Shown: positions 1-6,780, counted from the first letter of the stretch. The stretch is DNA of 15,590 bases from CAZYMF01 sp964648215 (GCA_964648215.1 CAZYMF010000110.1:1-15590), one strand, 5' to 3'. A program made the numbers and translations. The notes: generated by a model not told the origin, from the letters alone.

Positions 1-687
1 GCTGCACTCGCGCTCGCCCAGATGGCTGACCGCGCCCGAGCCGTCACCGACGATCTGGACCTCGATGTGCCGGGCGGTCGCCATCAACTGCTCGACGTAC
101 ACGTCGGCGTTGCCGAAGGACTGCAGCGCCTCGGACCGGCAGCGGGTATACGCTTCGTCGACTTCGTCGAGCTTGGCGACCGCCCGCATGCCGCGGCCGC
201 CGCCGCCGGCGATGGCCTTGATCATCATCGCGCCGCCTTTCCCCAGCGACGAGAAGAACTCCCTGGCTTGCGCCAGCGTCACCGCTGCCGCCGTACCTCT
301 GAGCACCGGCACGCCGCAGCTCTCGGCCAGGGCGCGAGCCCGCGCCTTGTCGCCGCACAGGGCGAGCGTCTCCGCGGTGGGGCCGACGAAGGTGACGCCG
401 GCCGCCGCGCAGCGCGCGGCGAAGTCGGCGTTCTCGCTCAGAAAGCCGTAGCCGGGATGAATCGCGTCGCAGGCGCACTCGCGGGCAACGGCGAGGATCT
501 GCTCGCCATCGAGGTAGGCGGCGGCCCCGGCGCCGCGCAGCGGGTGAGCCCGATCGGCCCGGCGCGTGTGCAACGAGTGGACATCGTCCGCGGAGAAGAC
601 GGCGACGGTGCGGATGCCGAGCTCCGCCGCGGCGTGCAGGATGCGGACGGCGATCTCGCCTCGGTTGGCGACCAGAAGGCTGTTCAT
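1..687 (-). CDS. Biotin carboxylase domain, N-terminal part of an acyl-CoA/pyruvate-type carboxylase (partial)
   Basis: The minus strand from 687 is open for 229 codons to the window edge and starts MNSLLVANRGEIAVRI, the usual opening of biotin carboxylases. Further family motifs are IHPGYGFLSENADFA (about residues 75-90), the CGDKARARALA segment, the glycine-rich ATP-grasp loop AGGGGRGMR, and YVEQL followed by HIEVQIVGDG near the edge. Enzymes of this family use ATP and bicarbonate to carboxylate biotin, which then passes the carboxyl group to an acyl-CoA or pyruvate. The C-terminal half of the ATP-grasp domain and any biotinyl or carboxyltransferase domains lie outside. The stretch DDVHSLHTRRADRAHPLRG, with AAYLD close behind, reminds me of long single-chain acyl-CoA carboxylases rather than a stand-alone AccC; this is from memory. 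ATG at 687 is chosen by family alignment; no strong ribosome binding site precedes it. The gene is divergent from the glutathione transferase gene. Confidence 0.88.
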   Translation of the reverse strand, partial: MNSLLVANRGEIAVRILHAAAELGIRTVAVFSADDVHSLHTRRADRAHPLRGAGAAAYLDGEQILAVARECACDAIHPGYGFLSENADFAARCAAAGVTFVGPTAETLALCGDKARARALAESCGVPVLRGTAAAVTLAQAREFFSSLGKGGAMMIKAIAGGGGRGMRAVAKLDEVDEAYTRCRSEALQSFGNADVYVEQLMATARHIEVQIVGDGSGAVSHLGERECS

Positions 688-825
688 GCCGAGCTTTATG
701 GACGATGTCGGCGGCGCGTTCCAGCCCCGAGACCCTGGGAGGCCCTTGCTTCAGCTCGGGCACTGGCCTACACGGAATCAACGACCGGCGTTTCTCATTC
801 CGCCACCCCACCAGGAGGAAAGCAC
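688..825. promoter_or_regulatory. Divergent intergenic region between biotin carboxylase and GST genes
   Basis: This 138-base gap separates two outward-facing genes and must hold both promoters. For the plus strand a weak sigma-70-like pair can be read: TTGCTT near 745-750, a 17-base spacer, then TACACG. It matches consensus at only about half the positions. A short inverted pair CCCGAG (726-731) / CTCGGG (755-760) is also present. Neither signal is strong enough to assign regulation. Confidence 0.3.
813..820 (+). promoter_or_regulatory. Strong Shine-Dalgarno that fixes the GST start
   Basis: AGGAGGAA lies 5 bases before ATG 826. It decides the start against a much longer open frame that begins far upstream, inside the divergent biotin carboxylase gene. 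Confidence 0.8.
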
Positions 826-1437
826 ATGATCAAGCTCTATGGAGTTCCCGGCTCGCGCGCGATGCGCTGTCTGTGGATGCTGGAAGAGCTCGGCATTCCC
901 TACGAGAACATCAAGACCAACTTCGCCACCGGGGAGACCCGGAAACCGGAGTACCTGAAGATCAACCCCAACGGGCACATCCCCGCGTTGCAGGACGGCG
1001 ACCTGACGCTGTGGGAGTCGCTGGCCATCAATCTCTACCTCGCGCGCAGGTACGACAAGGACCTGTGGCCCAAGACGATCGCCGGCGAGGCGCACACGTT
1101 CAAGTGGAGCCTGTGGGCGATGACCGAGGCCGAGGAGCCGCTGTTGACGACGCTGCTGAACCGGATGTTCCTCCCCGAAGCCGAGCGCGACAAGGCGAAG
1201 GCCGACGACGCGGCGACGCGCTTCGAGGTGCCGTTGAAGGTGCTCGACGGCGAGCTGGCGGGCAAGAGCTACCTGGTCAGCGACGGCTTCTCCGTCGCCG
1301 ACCTCAACGTCGCCTCGGTCATCGGCTGGGCCCCCATGGCCGGAATCGATCTCGGCGCGGCCGCCAACGTCGCCGCGTGGATGAACCGCTGCACCGCGCG
1401 GCCGGCGTTCGGCAAGGCCATGAGCATGATGGGGTAG
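826..1437 (+). CDS. Glutathione S-transferase family protein
   Basis: A 203-residue protein with the two-domain GST layout. The N-terminal thioredoxin-like half opens MIKLYGVPGSRAMRCLWMLEE, with Ser10 in the position used as the glutathione-activating residue in many bacterial GSTs. It then has NPNGHIPAL with the cis-proline (about P53) and the ES pair (E64, S65) that binds the gamma-glutamyl group. The helical C-terminal half includes SDGFSVADLNVASVIGW, the usual N-capping/hydrophobic staple region. The expected role is cytosolic conjugation of glutathione to electrophiles or reduction of peroxides; the substrate cannot be read from sequence. A glutathione peroxidase gene follows 52 bases downstream on the same strand, which suggests a stress-defence pair. 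The open frame extends to position 22 in the 5' direction, but that part is antisense to the biotin carboxylase gene and is not coding. Confidence 0.93.
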   Translation: MIKLYGVPGSRAMRCLWMLEELGIPYENIKTNFATGETRKPEYLKINPNGHIPALQDGDLTLWESLAINLYLARRYDKDLWPKTIAGEAHTFKWSLWAMTEAEEPLLTTLLNRMFLPEAERDKAKADDAATRFEVPLKVLDGELAGKSYLVSDGFSVADLNVASVIGWAPMAGIDLGAAANVAAWMNRCTARPAFGKAMSMMG

Positions 1438-1444
1438 GGGGCCG

Positions 1445-1469
1445 GCGCCGCCGGTTGCAACGGCGGCGC
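1445..1469 (+). terminator. Perfect 9-bp hairpin between GST and GPx genes
   Basis: GCGCCGCCG (1445-1453) and CGGCGGCGC (1461-1469) are exact reverse complements with a 7-base loop GTTGCAA. The hairpin starts 7 bases after the GST stop and ends 20 bases before the GPx start. No T-run follows, so it is better read as an attenuator, mRNA stabiliser or weak terminator that could set different expression of the two genes than as a classical intrinsic terminator. Confidence 0.4.
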
Positions 1470-1489
1470 TCCTCTGCCATCAGCGGAAC

Positions 1490-1972
1490 ATGACAATCTA
1501 CGACCTGACGGCAAAGTCCATCGACGGCCAGGAACGCCCGCTGCGCGACTACCAGGGCAAGGTGCTGCTGGTCGTGAACGTCGCCTCGCAGTGTGGGTTG
1601 ACGCCGCACTACGCCGGCCTCGAGGAGCTCTACGAGAGCTTTCGCGACCGCGGCCTGGTGGTGCTCGGCTTCCCGTGCAACCAGTTCGGCTCGCAAGAGC
1701 CCGGCAGCGAAGGGGAGATCAAGAAGTTCTGCGAGACCCGTTTCGGGGTCACGTTTCCGATGTTCGCCAAGGTCGACGTCAACGGCCCCCAGCGCCATCC
1801 GCTCTACGCCCTGCTGACCGAGCAGGCGACCGAGCCCGACGGCCCCGGCGACATCCAGTGGAACTTCGCCAAGTTCCTCGTCGACCGCAGCGGCAACGTT
1901 GCCGCCCGCTTCGCTCCGGCGACCAAGCCGGTGTCCGACGAGATCGTCGCCGCGATCGAGAAGCTGCTGTAG
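1490..1972 (+). CDS. Glutathione peroxidase family protein (probably thioredoxin-dependent)
   Basis: A 160-residue full-length GPx-fold protein that reduces hydrogen peroxide and organic hydroperoxides. The peroxidatic cysteine is C35 in NVASQCGLT. The catalytic tetrad is completed by Q69 (in FPCNQFGSQEP), W124 and N125 (in WNFAKFLVD). A second cysteine, C81 in EIKKFCETRFG, lies 46 residues after C35, the spacing of the resolving cysteine in 2-Cys, thioredoxin-using GPx enzymes. The usual electron donor is therefore likely thioredoxin rather than glutathione, despite the family name. There is no signal peptide, so it is cytosolic. The gene follows the GST gene on the same strand and converges with the HupE-like gene. 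The Shine-Dalgarno is weak (GCGGA), but the start is well placed for the family. Confidence 0.95.
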   Translation: MTIYDLTAKSIDGQERPLRDYQGKVLLVVNVASQCGLTPHYAGLEELYESFRDRGLVVLGFPCNQFGSQEPGSEGEIKKFCETRFGVTFPMFAKVDVNGPQRHPLYALLTEQATEPDGPGDIQWNFAKFLVDRSGNVAARFAPATKPVSDEIVAAIEKLL

Positions 1973-1985
1973 GCGACTCGAGTGA

Positions 1986-2054
1986 AGGTCGTTAGGTTGT
2001 TGCGTTGTTAGGTTGTTCGACCGTTCAGACCAACAACGACCTGACAACGAACAG
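1986..2054. repeat. Iterated GTTAGGTTGTT words with an inverted arm (repeat family A)
   Basis: GTTAGGTTGTT occurs at 1991-2001 and again at 2007-2017, 16 bases apart. The segment 2032-2052 carries a near-perfect inverted copy (AACAACGACCTGACAACGAAC). The transcript from either strand could fold into a long imperfect hairpin with a loop around 2018-2031. It sits in the gap between two converging genes, 13 bases after the GPx stop, and is clearly more A/T-rich than its surroundings. Confidence 0.65.
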
Positions 2055-2111
2055 CCTGCCCCTGGTCGGGTGTTCCAGGCGAACGAGAGGGAGGCTCTCC
2101 GCTTCCCCGCG

Positions 2112-2128
2112 CCTGCTACCGTAGCAGG
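2112..2128. terminator. Tight hairpin spanning the HupE-like stop codon
   Basis: CCTGCTA (2112-2118) and TAGCAGG (2122-2128) form a perfect 7-bp stem with a 3-base loop. The TAG stop codon of the minus-strand HupE-like gene (2116-2118) lies inside the stem. No T-run follows on either strand. Because the neighbouring genes converge here, it could contribute to ending transcription from both sides. Confidence 0.35.
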
Positions 2129-3108
2129 TCCGCGGCGCGTTCGAACGTCCAGAACGCGGCGAGCGAGCCCATCGTGTATACGGGTACGCGGCCGACCCAC
2201 GCGGCCAGCGCCGGGGCCCGCCAGGTCAGCGCGTAGCGGGCGGCGAGGATGGTGGCCACGAAGGCGAGCTGGCCCGCCTCGATCCCCACGTTGAACGAGG
2301 CCAGGGCAACGGGTAGATCGGCGTACGGCAGGCCGGTGCTCTGCATCGCGGCGGCGAAGCCGAGGCCGTGCAGCAGCCCGAAGCTGAACGACATCAGCCA
2401 CGGATAGCGCCGCAACAGCGTCTCCTGGTCCGGATCCCGGGCGAGCTCGACGGCCAGAACCAGGACGCTGAGCGCGATCGCCAGCTCGGTGGGCCCCTGC
2501 GGTGGCCGCACGAAGTCGAGCACCACCAGCGACAACGTCACGCTGTGGCCCACCGTGAACGCGGTGATCGTGGCCAGGAGCAGGCGTCGCGTCCGCGCCA
2601 ACAACAGTAGGCCGAAGACGAAGAGCAGGTGATCCATGCCGCTGAGGATGTGCCCGACGCCGAGCTCGACGTAGCCGCGCACGACCGACCAGGGATGGGG
2701 CTGACCCGGGACGACGAAGCTCGGCCGCCGCGCGGAGAGGAGGCTCGTCACCGTCCGGCCGTCGCGCAGCGTGACGCGCACGACCACGGTGGCGCTGTCG
2801 GGCAGGCCGTCGACCCGGACTGCCGCTCCCACCAGGCCGCCGGGACCGCACGCCGCGGTCCAACGCGTGCGCACGCTGATCGCGTCGACGCCGATCTCGG
2901 GTGCCGTGAGAGGGTGGCAGCGCGCGGGCAGCACGGGTCTCGGGTTCGCCCCCGGCACCCGTACCTTCGAGGTTTTCCACGCCACCTCGACGCGCCCGCC
3001 GGCGACCTCGCGGACGTCGAGCAGTGACGGCGCCAGCGGATGCGCGAACGCCACACCCGCCCACGCCAGCGTCATCGCGAGGGCTACCGGAGCCTGCCAG
3101 CGGCGCAT
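2116..3108 (-). CDS. HupE/UreJ-like membrane protein with exported N-terminal domain
   Basis: A 330-residue protein. Residues 1-22 form a signal peptide (RRW, then a hydrophobic run ending AFA). About 120 residues of predicted periplasmic domain follow, then a C-terminal membrane region of roughly six helices. The membrane part carries the histidine/acid motifs of the second HupE/UreJ family: GVGHILSGMDHLLF (150-163), FTVGHSVTL (184-192), FGLLHGLGFA (243-252) and FNVGIEAGQ (272-280). HupE and UreJ relatives are regarded as nickel or other metal transporters; for this longer subfamily the substrate is unproven. ATG at 3108 is chosen because it starts the signal peptide; the frame stays open to 3498 but has no protein-like sequence there. 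The gene is divergent from the DUF3604 gene and converges with the GPx gene. Confidence 0.88.
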   Translation of the reverse strand: MRRWQAPVALAMTLAWAGVAFAHPLAPSLLDVREVAGGRVEVAWKTSKVRVPGANPRPVLPARCHPLTAPEIGVDAISVRTRWTAACGPGGLVGAAVRVDGLPDSATVVVRVTLRDGRTVTSLLSARRPSFVVPGQPHPWSVVRGYVELGVGHILSGMDHLLFVFGLLLLARTRRLLLATITAFTVGHSVTLSLVVLDFVRPPQGPTELAIALSVLVLAVELARDPDQETLLRRYPWLMSFSFGLLHGLGFAAAMQSTGLPYADLPVALASFNVGIEAGQLAFVATILAARYALTWRAPALAAWVGRVPVYTMGSLAAFWTFERAADLLR

Positions 3109-3271
3109 TCGGCTCAGATACAACACGGGAGGAAAAGCTCCAAGGGCCAAGGTGCAAGACTCAACGACCGGGCCGCCCTGGCTTGCCCCTTGACGCTTGC
3201 ACCTTGCCGCTCTTCTTTCCTTGCCATCCGGCCGAAAGTGTGCGACTCCGGCCGCAATACGGGAGGGTTCG
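3109..3271. promoter_or_regulatory. Divergent region between the HupE-like and DUF3604 genes
   Basis: A 163-base gap that must hold promoters for both outward genes. It contains the inverted CAAGGTGCAAG repeat (3141-3206, listed separately) and two exact direct copies of TCCGGCCG at 3227-3234 and 3247-3254. The copies start 20 bases apart, about two helical turns, which would suit a protein binding on one face of the DNA. GGGAGGG at 3261-3267 is the likely ribosome binding site of the DUF3604 gene. No convincing sigma-70 box was identified. Confidence 0.35.
3141..3206. repeat. Inverted CAAGGTGCAAG repeat (repeat family D)
   Basis: CAAGGTGCAAG (3148-3158) has an exact reverse complement CTTGCACCTTG (3196-3206). 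Just inside these, CAAGGGCCAAG (3141-3151) is mirrored by CTTGCCCCTTG (3182-3192) with one mismatch. The words are iterated on each arm, so the element is a two-part imperfect hairpin made of a simple repeated theme. A similar theme (CTTGCCACTTGTAACTTGC) occurs at 11060-11078. Confidence 0.65.
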
Positions 3272-5293
3272 GTGTTGGGCAAAACCCAGGCGATCCGACG
3301 GCGTGGTGTCGGCCGGCGGGGGCGGCGGGGCATCGTGGCGGCCGCGCTCCTCTGCCTGACCGGATGTGGCAGTGGCACGGCACCACCGGAGCAACCGGCG
3401 GACGCCGGGGCGCCGTGGCAGCGCACGGAGACCCGCGAGCCGTGCGCCGAGTACAGCCCGCAGCGCGCCGCGTACTTCGGCGAGCTGCACGTGCACACCG
3501 TGTACTCGGCCGACGCCTACATCTACGGCACCCGCGCCAATCCGCGGGATGCCTATGCCTTCGCCCGCGGCGCCGTCATCGCTCTGGCCGACGACAACGA
3601 GGAGCAGACGCGCACGGCGCGGCTGGAGCGGCCGCTGGACTTCGCCGCGGTCACCGACCACGCCGAGTTCTTCGGCGAGATACGGCTCTGCTCGATGCCG
3701 ACGTCCCTCGTATTCGATGACCCGTTGTGCAGCCTGGTGCGCCGCGTGGACTCGCCGGCCGATCAGTCGGGGGCGAAATTCTCCTGGCTGACGTCGCTCA
3801 ACCTCTTCGCGCCGCCGCCGTCGCTGCAGTTCTGCTCGACGCCGGGGGTGGACTGCGACGCGGCCGCCGTCTCCGTCTGGCAGGACATCCAGGCGGCCGC
3901 CGAGGAGGCGTACGATCGGACCTCCGCGTGCACGTTCACCACCTTCATCGGTTACGAGCACACCAGCAGCCCGGCCGGCCGCCATCTCCACCGCAACATC
4001 ATCTTCCGCAACGAGCACGTTCCGGCCTTCGCCGCCAGCCACCTGGAGACGGCGCAGGACGGCATCCCGCAGGGAGTTTGGAAGGCCGTCGAGCGCGACT
4101 GTCTCAACGCCGGCACCGGCTGCGAGGCGATCATCATCCCGCACAACTCCAACCTGAGCGGCGGGCTGCAGTGGCAGGACCCCGCCGACGCCAAGGAGGC
4201 GCAGGAGCGGCAGGACCTCGAGCGTCTGGTCGAGATCCATCAGGTGAAGGGAAACTCCGAGTGCCGCTTCGATCGCCTCGCCCATGCCGGTGCCGGCACC
4301 GCGGACGAGCAGTGTACCTTCGAGCAGGATCCCCACGCCGACGAGTTCCCTCTCGATCAACCGCCGCCCATCGACCAGTACCCGCAGCGCAACATGGTGC
4401 GCAACGCGCTCAAGGACGGCTTGAAGCTGGAGCAGGAGATCGGCGTGAATCCGTTCAAGCTCGGCTTCGTCGGTAGCACCGACAACCACAACGCCACCGC
4501 CGGCGCCACCGAGGAGAACGGCTGGCAGGGCGCCGCCGGCAACAACGATTCCAGCCCGGCGCGCCAGATCGGGCTGCAGATCCGCACCAACCCGGGCGGC
4601 CTGGCCGCGGTGTGGGCCGAGGAGAACTCGCGCGATGCGATCTTCTCCGCCCTCAAGCGGCGCGAGACCTACGCCACCAGCGGAACCCGCCCGCTGGTGC
4701 GTTTCTTCGCCGGCGACTTCGCCGGGCTCGGCTGCGACGCCCCCGACTTGATCAAGCAGGCCTATGCGCGCGGCGTGCCCATGGGCGGCGACCTGCCGTC
4801 GCGAAAGAGCCCGGAGAGCCCGTACTTCCTGGCCTGGGCGACGAAGGATACGGGAACCAGCGACGCGCCGGGGGCCGACCTGCAGCGCATCCAGATCGTC
4901 AAGGGCTGGGTGGACGCCGCCGGTGCGACGCACGAGAAGGTGTTCGACGTGGCCGGCAGCGCCGACACCGGCGCCGGCGTCGATCCGCAGACCTGCAACC
5001 CGACCGGGACCGGCTTTCGCGAGCTGTGCGCGGTCTGGACCGACCCGGCATTCGATCCGCAGCAGCGGGCGTTCTACTACGTGCGCGTGCTGGAGAACCC
5101 GACGTGCCGCTGGAGCACGCGCGTGTGCAAGAGCGTTGGCGTCGACCCGTTTGCCGCCGACTGCGACAGCCAGGCGGCCGCGGTCGGCGGCGACTTCGCC
5201 AACTGTTGCCTCGACGAGAGCAACGACCCGTTCATGTCGCCGATTATCCAGGAACGGGCGTGGACCTCGCCGATCTGGTATCGGCCGTTGTGA
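3272..5293 (+). CDS. DUF3604 lipoprotein (PHP-like putative metallohydrolase)
   Basis: A 673-residue protein starting at GTG 3272, a few bases after GGGAGGG; TTG 3275 is an alternative. The N-terminus is basic, then hydrophobic, and ends in a lipobox LTGC with Cys32, so it should be an envelope lipoprotein. DUF3604 hallmarks run through the chain: YFGELHVHTVYSADAY (68-83, with the HxH pair H73/H75), LDFAAVTDHAEFFGE (122-136), FIGYEHT (225-231), GRHLHRNIIF (236-245), IIPHNSN (288-294), EIHQVKGNSEC (321-331), GFVGSTDNHNATAG (398-411) and RRETYATSGTRP (463-474). The H/D motifs resemble a PHP-type polynuclear metal site. Family substrates are not established; a phosphoesterase or hydrolase role is inference. 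Many cysteines suggest disulfides in the periplasm. The next gene overlaps its stop codon. Confidence 0.9.
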   Translation: MLGKTQAIRRRGVGRRGRRGIVAAALLCLTGCGSGTAPPEQPADAGAPWQRTETREPCAEYSPQRAAYFGELHVHTVYSADAYIYGTRANPRDAYAFARGAVIALADDNEEQTRTARLERPLDFAAVTDHAEFFGEIRLCSMPTSLVFDDPLCSLVRRVDSPADQSGAKFSWLTSLNLFAPPPSLQFCSTPGVDCDAAAVSVWQDIQAAAEEAYDRTSACTFTTFIGYEHTSSPAGRHLHRNIIFRNEHVPAFAASHLETAQDGIPQGVWKAVERDCLNAGTGCEAIIIPHNSNLSGGLQWQDPADAKEAQERQDLERLVEIHQVKGNSECRFDRLAHAGAGTADEQCTFEQDPHADEFPLDQPPPIDQYPQRNMVRNALKDGLKLEQEIGVNPFKLGFVGSTDNHNATAGATEENGWQGAAGNNDSSPARQIGLQIRTNPGGLAAVWAEENSRDAIFSALKRRETYATSGTRPLVRFFAGDFAGLGCDAPDLIKQAYARGVPMGGDLPSRKSPESPYFLAWATKDTGTSDAPGADLQRIQIVKGWVDAAGATHEKVFDVAGSADTGAGVDPQTCNPTGTGFRELCAVWTDPAFDPQQRAFYYVRVLENPTCRWSTRVCKSVGVDPFAADCDSQAAAVGGDFANCCLDESNDPFMSPIIQERAWTSPIWYRPL

Positions 5294-6303
5294 GAAACAA
5301 GTCGATAGTCGATAGTCGACGGTTGAAGGTCGGGGCGGGGTTGCGCCGCTTCGGACGCTCTCCCGTCGTTCACTTCCTGGCGATCGGCGGCATACTCTTC
5401 GTGCTGGCCGGGGAGCGTGCGGCGCTGCCGACGTTCACGGCCCGCGCGCCGATCGTGTTCACGGCGGCCGACGTCGAGCGGCTGCGGCGCGGGTGGATGC
5501 AGCAGTTCGGCTCCGCTCCGTCGGCAGCGACGGAGGCCCACCTCGTCGACGCGGCCATCGACGAGGAGGTCCTCTACCGCGAGGCGCTGGCGCTCGGGCT
5601 CGACCGCCGCGAGGGGGTGATCCGCGACCGCCTGGTGCGACTGGCGCGCTTCGTCGACGAGAATCTGCCCGAGGATGCCGCGGCTTCGGAGGCCGCTGCG
5701 CGCCAGCTCGGGCTCGATCGCCACGATCTGGTGATTCGCCGCCACCTGGTGAACAGCATGCGCCTGGCGCTCGCCGCCCCCGGCCCGTCGGATCAGCCGA
5801 CCGCGGCGCAGCTCGCCGCCTACTATGACCAGCACGGCGACGAGTACCGACAGCCGGCGCGGGTCCGCTTCGTTCACGTGTACTTCAGTCGCGAGCGTCG
5901 CGGGGATCGGGCGGACGCAGACGCTCGGCGGCTGCTCGACGAGCTGAGGAGCGAAGCCATCGCACCGGAGGAAGCAGCGCGGCAGGGCGATCCGTTCATC
6001 CGCGGAGCGGTCGTCGGGCCGGCGCCGGCCACGGAGATCGAGCGTCTGTTCGGCGCCGACTTCGCCACGGCCATCGTGCATGCCGCGCCGCACGTCTGGG
6101 TCGGCCCGATTGCTTCGGGCTACGGCCGGCACCTGGTCTGGGTGGACGAACGGATCGTAGCGGGGCGACCGCCGCTTGCCGAGGTGCGCGGCCGGGTGTT
6201 GCACCAGCTGCTGCACGAGCGCGAGCAGCAACGCCTGCGTCGGCGGCTGGCCTCGATCCGCGCCCGCTACCAGATCGTGGTGGCAGGCGCGAAGCATCGC
6301 TAG
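5290..6303 (+). CDS. Membrane-anchored parvulin-like peptidyl-prolyl isomerase/chaperone
   Basis: 337 residues if started at GTG 5290, which overlaps the TGA of the DUF3604 gene. TTG at 5323 or 5341 is also possible; the last gives the family-like start RRFGRSPVVHFLAIGGILF. One membrane helix (about 26-40) is followed by a charged helical SurA-type region (60-185) and a degenerate parvulin domain (about 190-290) with VRFVHVYFS, GPIASGYGRHLVWVDER and PLAEVRGRVLHQLLHERE. The motifs place it in the PpiC-type family, but the domain is divergent and I cannot confirm catalytic residues, so a chaperone role is as likely as isomerase. It would be anchored in the inner membrane and face the periplasm. 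Coupling to the DUF3604 gene suggests that the lipoprotein is its client. The frame is open upstream to 4612, but that part is a shadow of DUF3604. Confidence 0.82.
   Translation: MRNKSIVDSRRLKVGAGLRRFGRSPVVHFLAIGGILFVLAGERAALPTFTARAPIVFTAADVERLRRGWMQQFGSAPSAATEAHLVDAAIDEEVLYREALALGLDRREGVIRDRLVRLARFVDENLPEDAAASEAAARQLGLDRHDLVIRRHLVNSMRLALAAPGPSDQPTAAQLAAYYDQHGDEYRQPARVRFVHVYFSRERRGDRADADARRLLDELRSEAIAPEEAARQGDPFIRGAVVGPAPATEIERLFGADFATAIVHAAPHVWVGPIASGYGRHLVWVDERIVAGRPPLAEVRGRVLHQLLHEREQQRLRRRLASIRARYQIVVAGAKHR
5299..5332 (+). repeat. GTCGATA tandem heptamer at a gene junction (repeat family E)
   Basis: GTCGATA at 5301-5307 and 5308-5314 is followed by GTCGACG at 5315-5321 and then GTTGAAGGTCG. 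The array starts 8 bases after the DUF3604 stop. If the parvulin-like gene starts at GTG 5290, the array encodes its N-terminal residues (about KSIVDSRRLK). Those residues do not resemble the family, which favours a later start and treats the array as an inserted intergenic repeat. Confidence 0.6.
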
Positions 6304-6312
6304 CAAGCTCCT

Positions 6313-6346
6313 TCCCCAACCGCGTAACCGCCCAACCCCTAACCGC
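6313..6346. repeat. CCTAACCGC/CGCGTAACCGC repeat (family B, copy 1)
   Basis: On the minus strand this reads as three iterations of a GCGGTT word, including GCGGTTACGCGGTT, which is exact in the copy near 7383-7396. It fills the gap between two converging genes (parvulin-like stop at 6303, YjbR-like stop at 6339-6341). It also supplies the TAG stop codon of the YjbR-like gene, so the repeat reaches into the coding end. Confidence 0.6.
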
Positions 6347-6779
6347 TTCGTTTCTTCGGCGCCGTCATCCCATGGGCGTCGGCGACGAGATCGGCCACCT
6401 CGTCCCAATCGACGTCGACGTCGAGCCGTACGCCGATCCAGCCCTTGTGGCCGACGTAGGGCGGGACGAAGAAGCGTTTCGGCGCGGCGCCGACGAGGAT
6501 CTCCTGTGCTCCGGGCGGCGCCTTGCACCACAGAGCCACGCGGCCGTCGCCGTGGTGATTGTCGGTGAACATGGCGAACATCTTGTCCCGCACCCGGAAG
6601 GTCGGCTCGCCCCACGCGATCTTCTCCGTGGCCTCGGGTAGAGCGAGGCAGACGGCGCGCAGGCGCCGCAAGATGGCGCTGTCGGCCGGCGTTCGCACCA
6701 CGCTGATCTTCGGCGCCGGTTTCTTCGCTGTGGGCGCGCGCCGCCGCGGGCGCCCGCGAGCTCGATTGGTCGTACTCAT
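6339..6779 (-). CDS. MmcQ/YjbR family protein with basic N-terminal extension
   Basis: A 146-residue protein of the YjbR/MmcQ family, cytosolic, with a fold often described as DNA-binding (double-wing-like). No enzymatic role is established. Recognisable segments are CLALPEATEKIAWGEPTFRV (about 44-63), DKMFAMF, RVALWCKAPPGAQ and the YVGHKGWIGVRLD block, which is the most conserved part of the family. Residues 1-25 are an added basic tail containing RGRPRRR, which matches the core of an AT-hook and is unusual for the family; this supports DNA contact but is inference. The start at 6779 has AAGG about 7 bases upstream and overlaps a palindrome (6781-6800). The last codons and the stop lie within an intergenic repeat. 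Confidence 0.85.
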   Translation of the reverse strand: MSTTNRARGRPRRRAPTAKKPAPKISVVRTPADSAILRRLRAVCLALPEATEKIAWGEPTFRVRDKMFAMFTDNHHGDGRVALWCKAPPGAQEILVGAAPKRFFVPPYVGHKGWIGVRLDVDVDWDEVADLVADAHGMTAPKKRSG

Positions 6780-6780
6780 G

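Noticed and set aside
44..811. A 255-residue minus-strand open frame rich in Arg.
   Set aside because: It is a shadow of the biotin carboxylase gene in another frame; the true frame is open to the window edge and matches the family throughout.
1319..3157. A 612-residue minus-strand open frame across GST, GPx and HupE.
   Set aside because: It is Arg/Gly/Ala-rich shadow sequence antisense to GST and GPx and out of frame with HupE; long open frames on both strands are expected at this GC content.
3161..4933. A 590-residue minus-strand open frame opposite DUF3604.
   Set aside because: It lacks any family motif, and the plus strand carries a full set of DUF3604 motifs.
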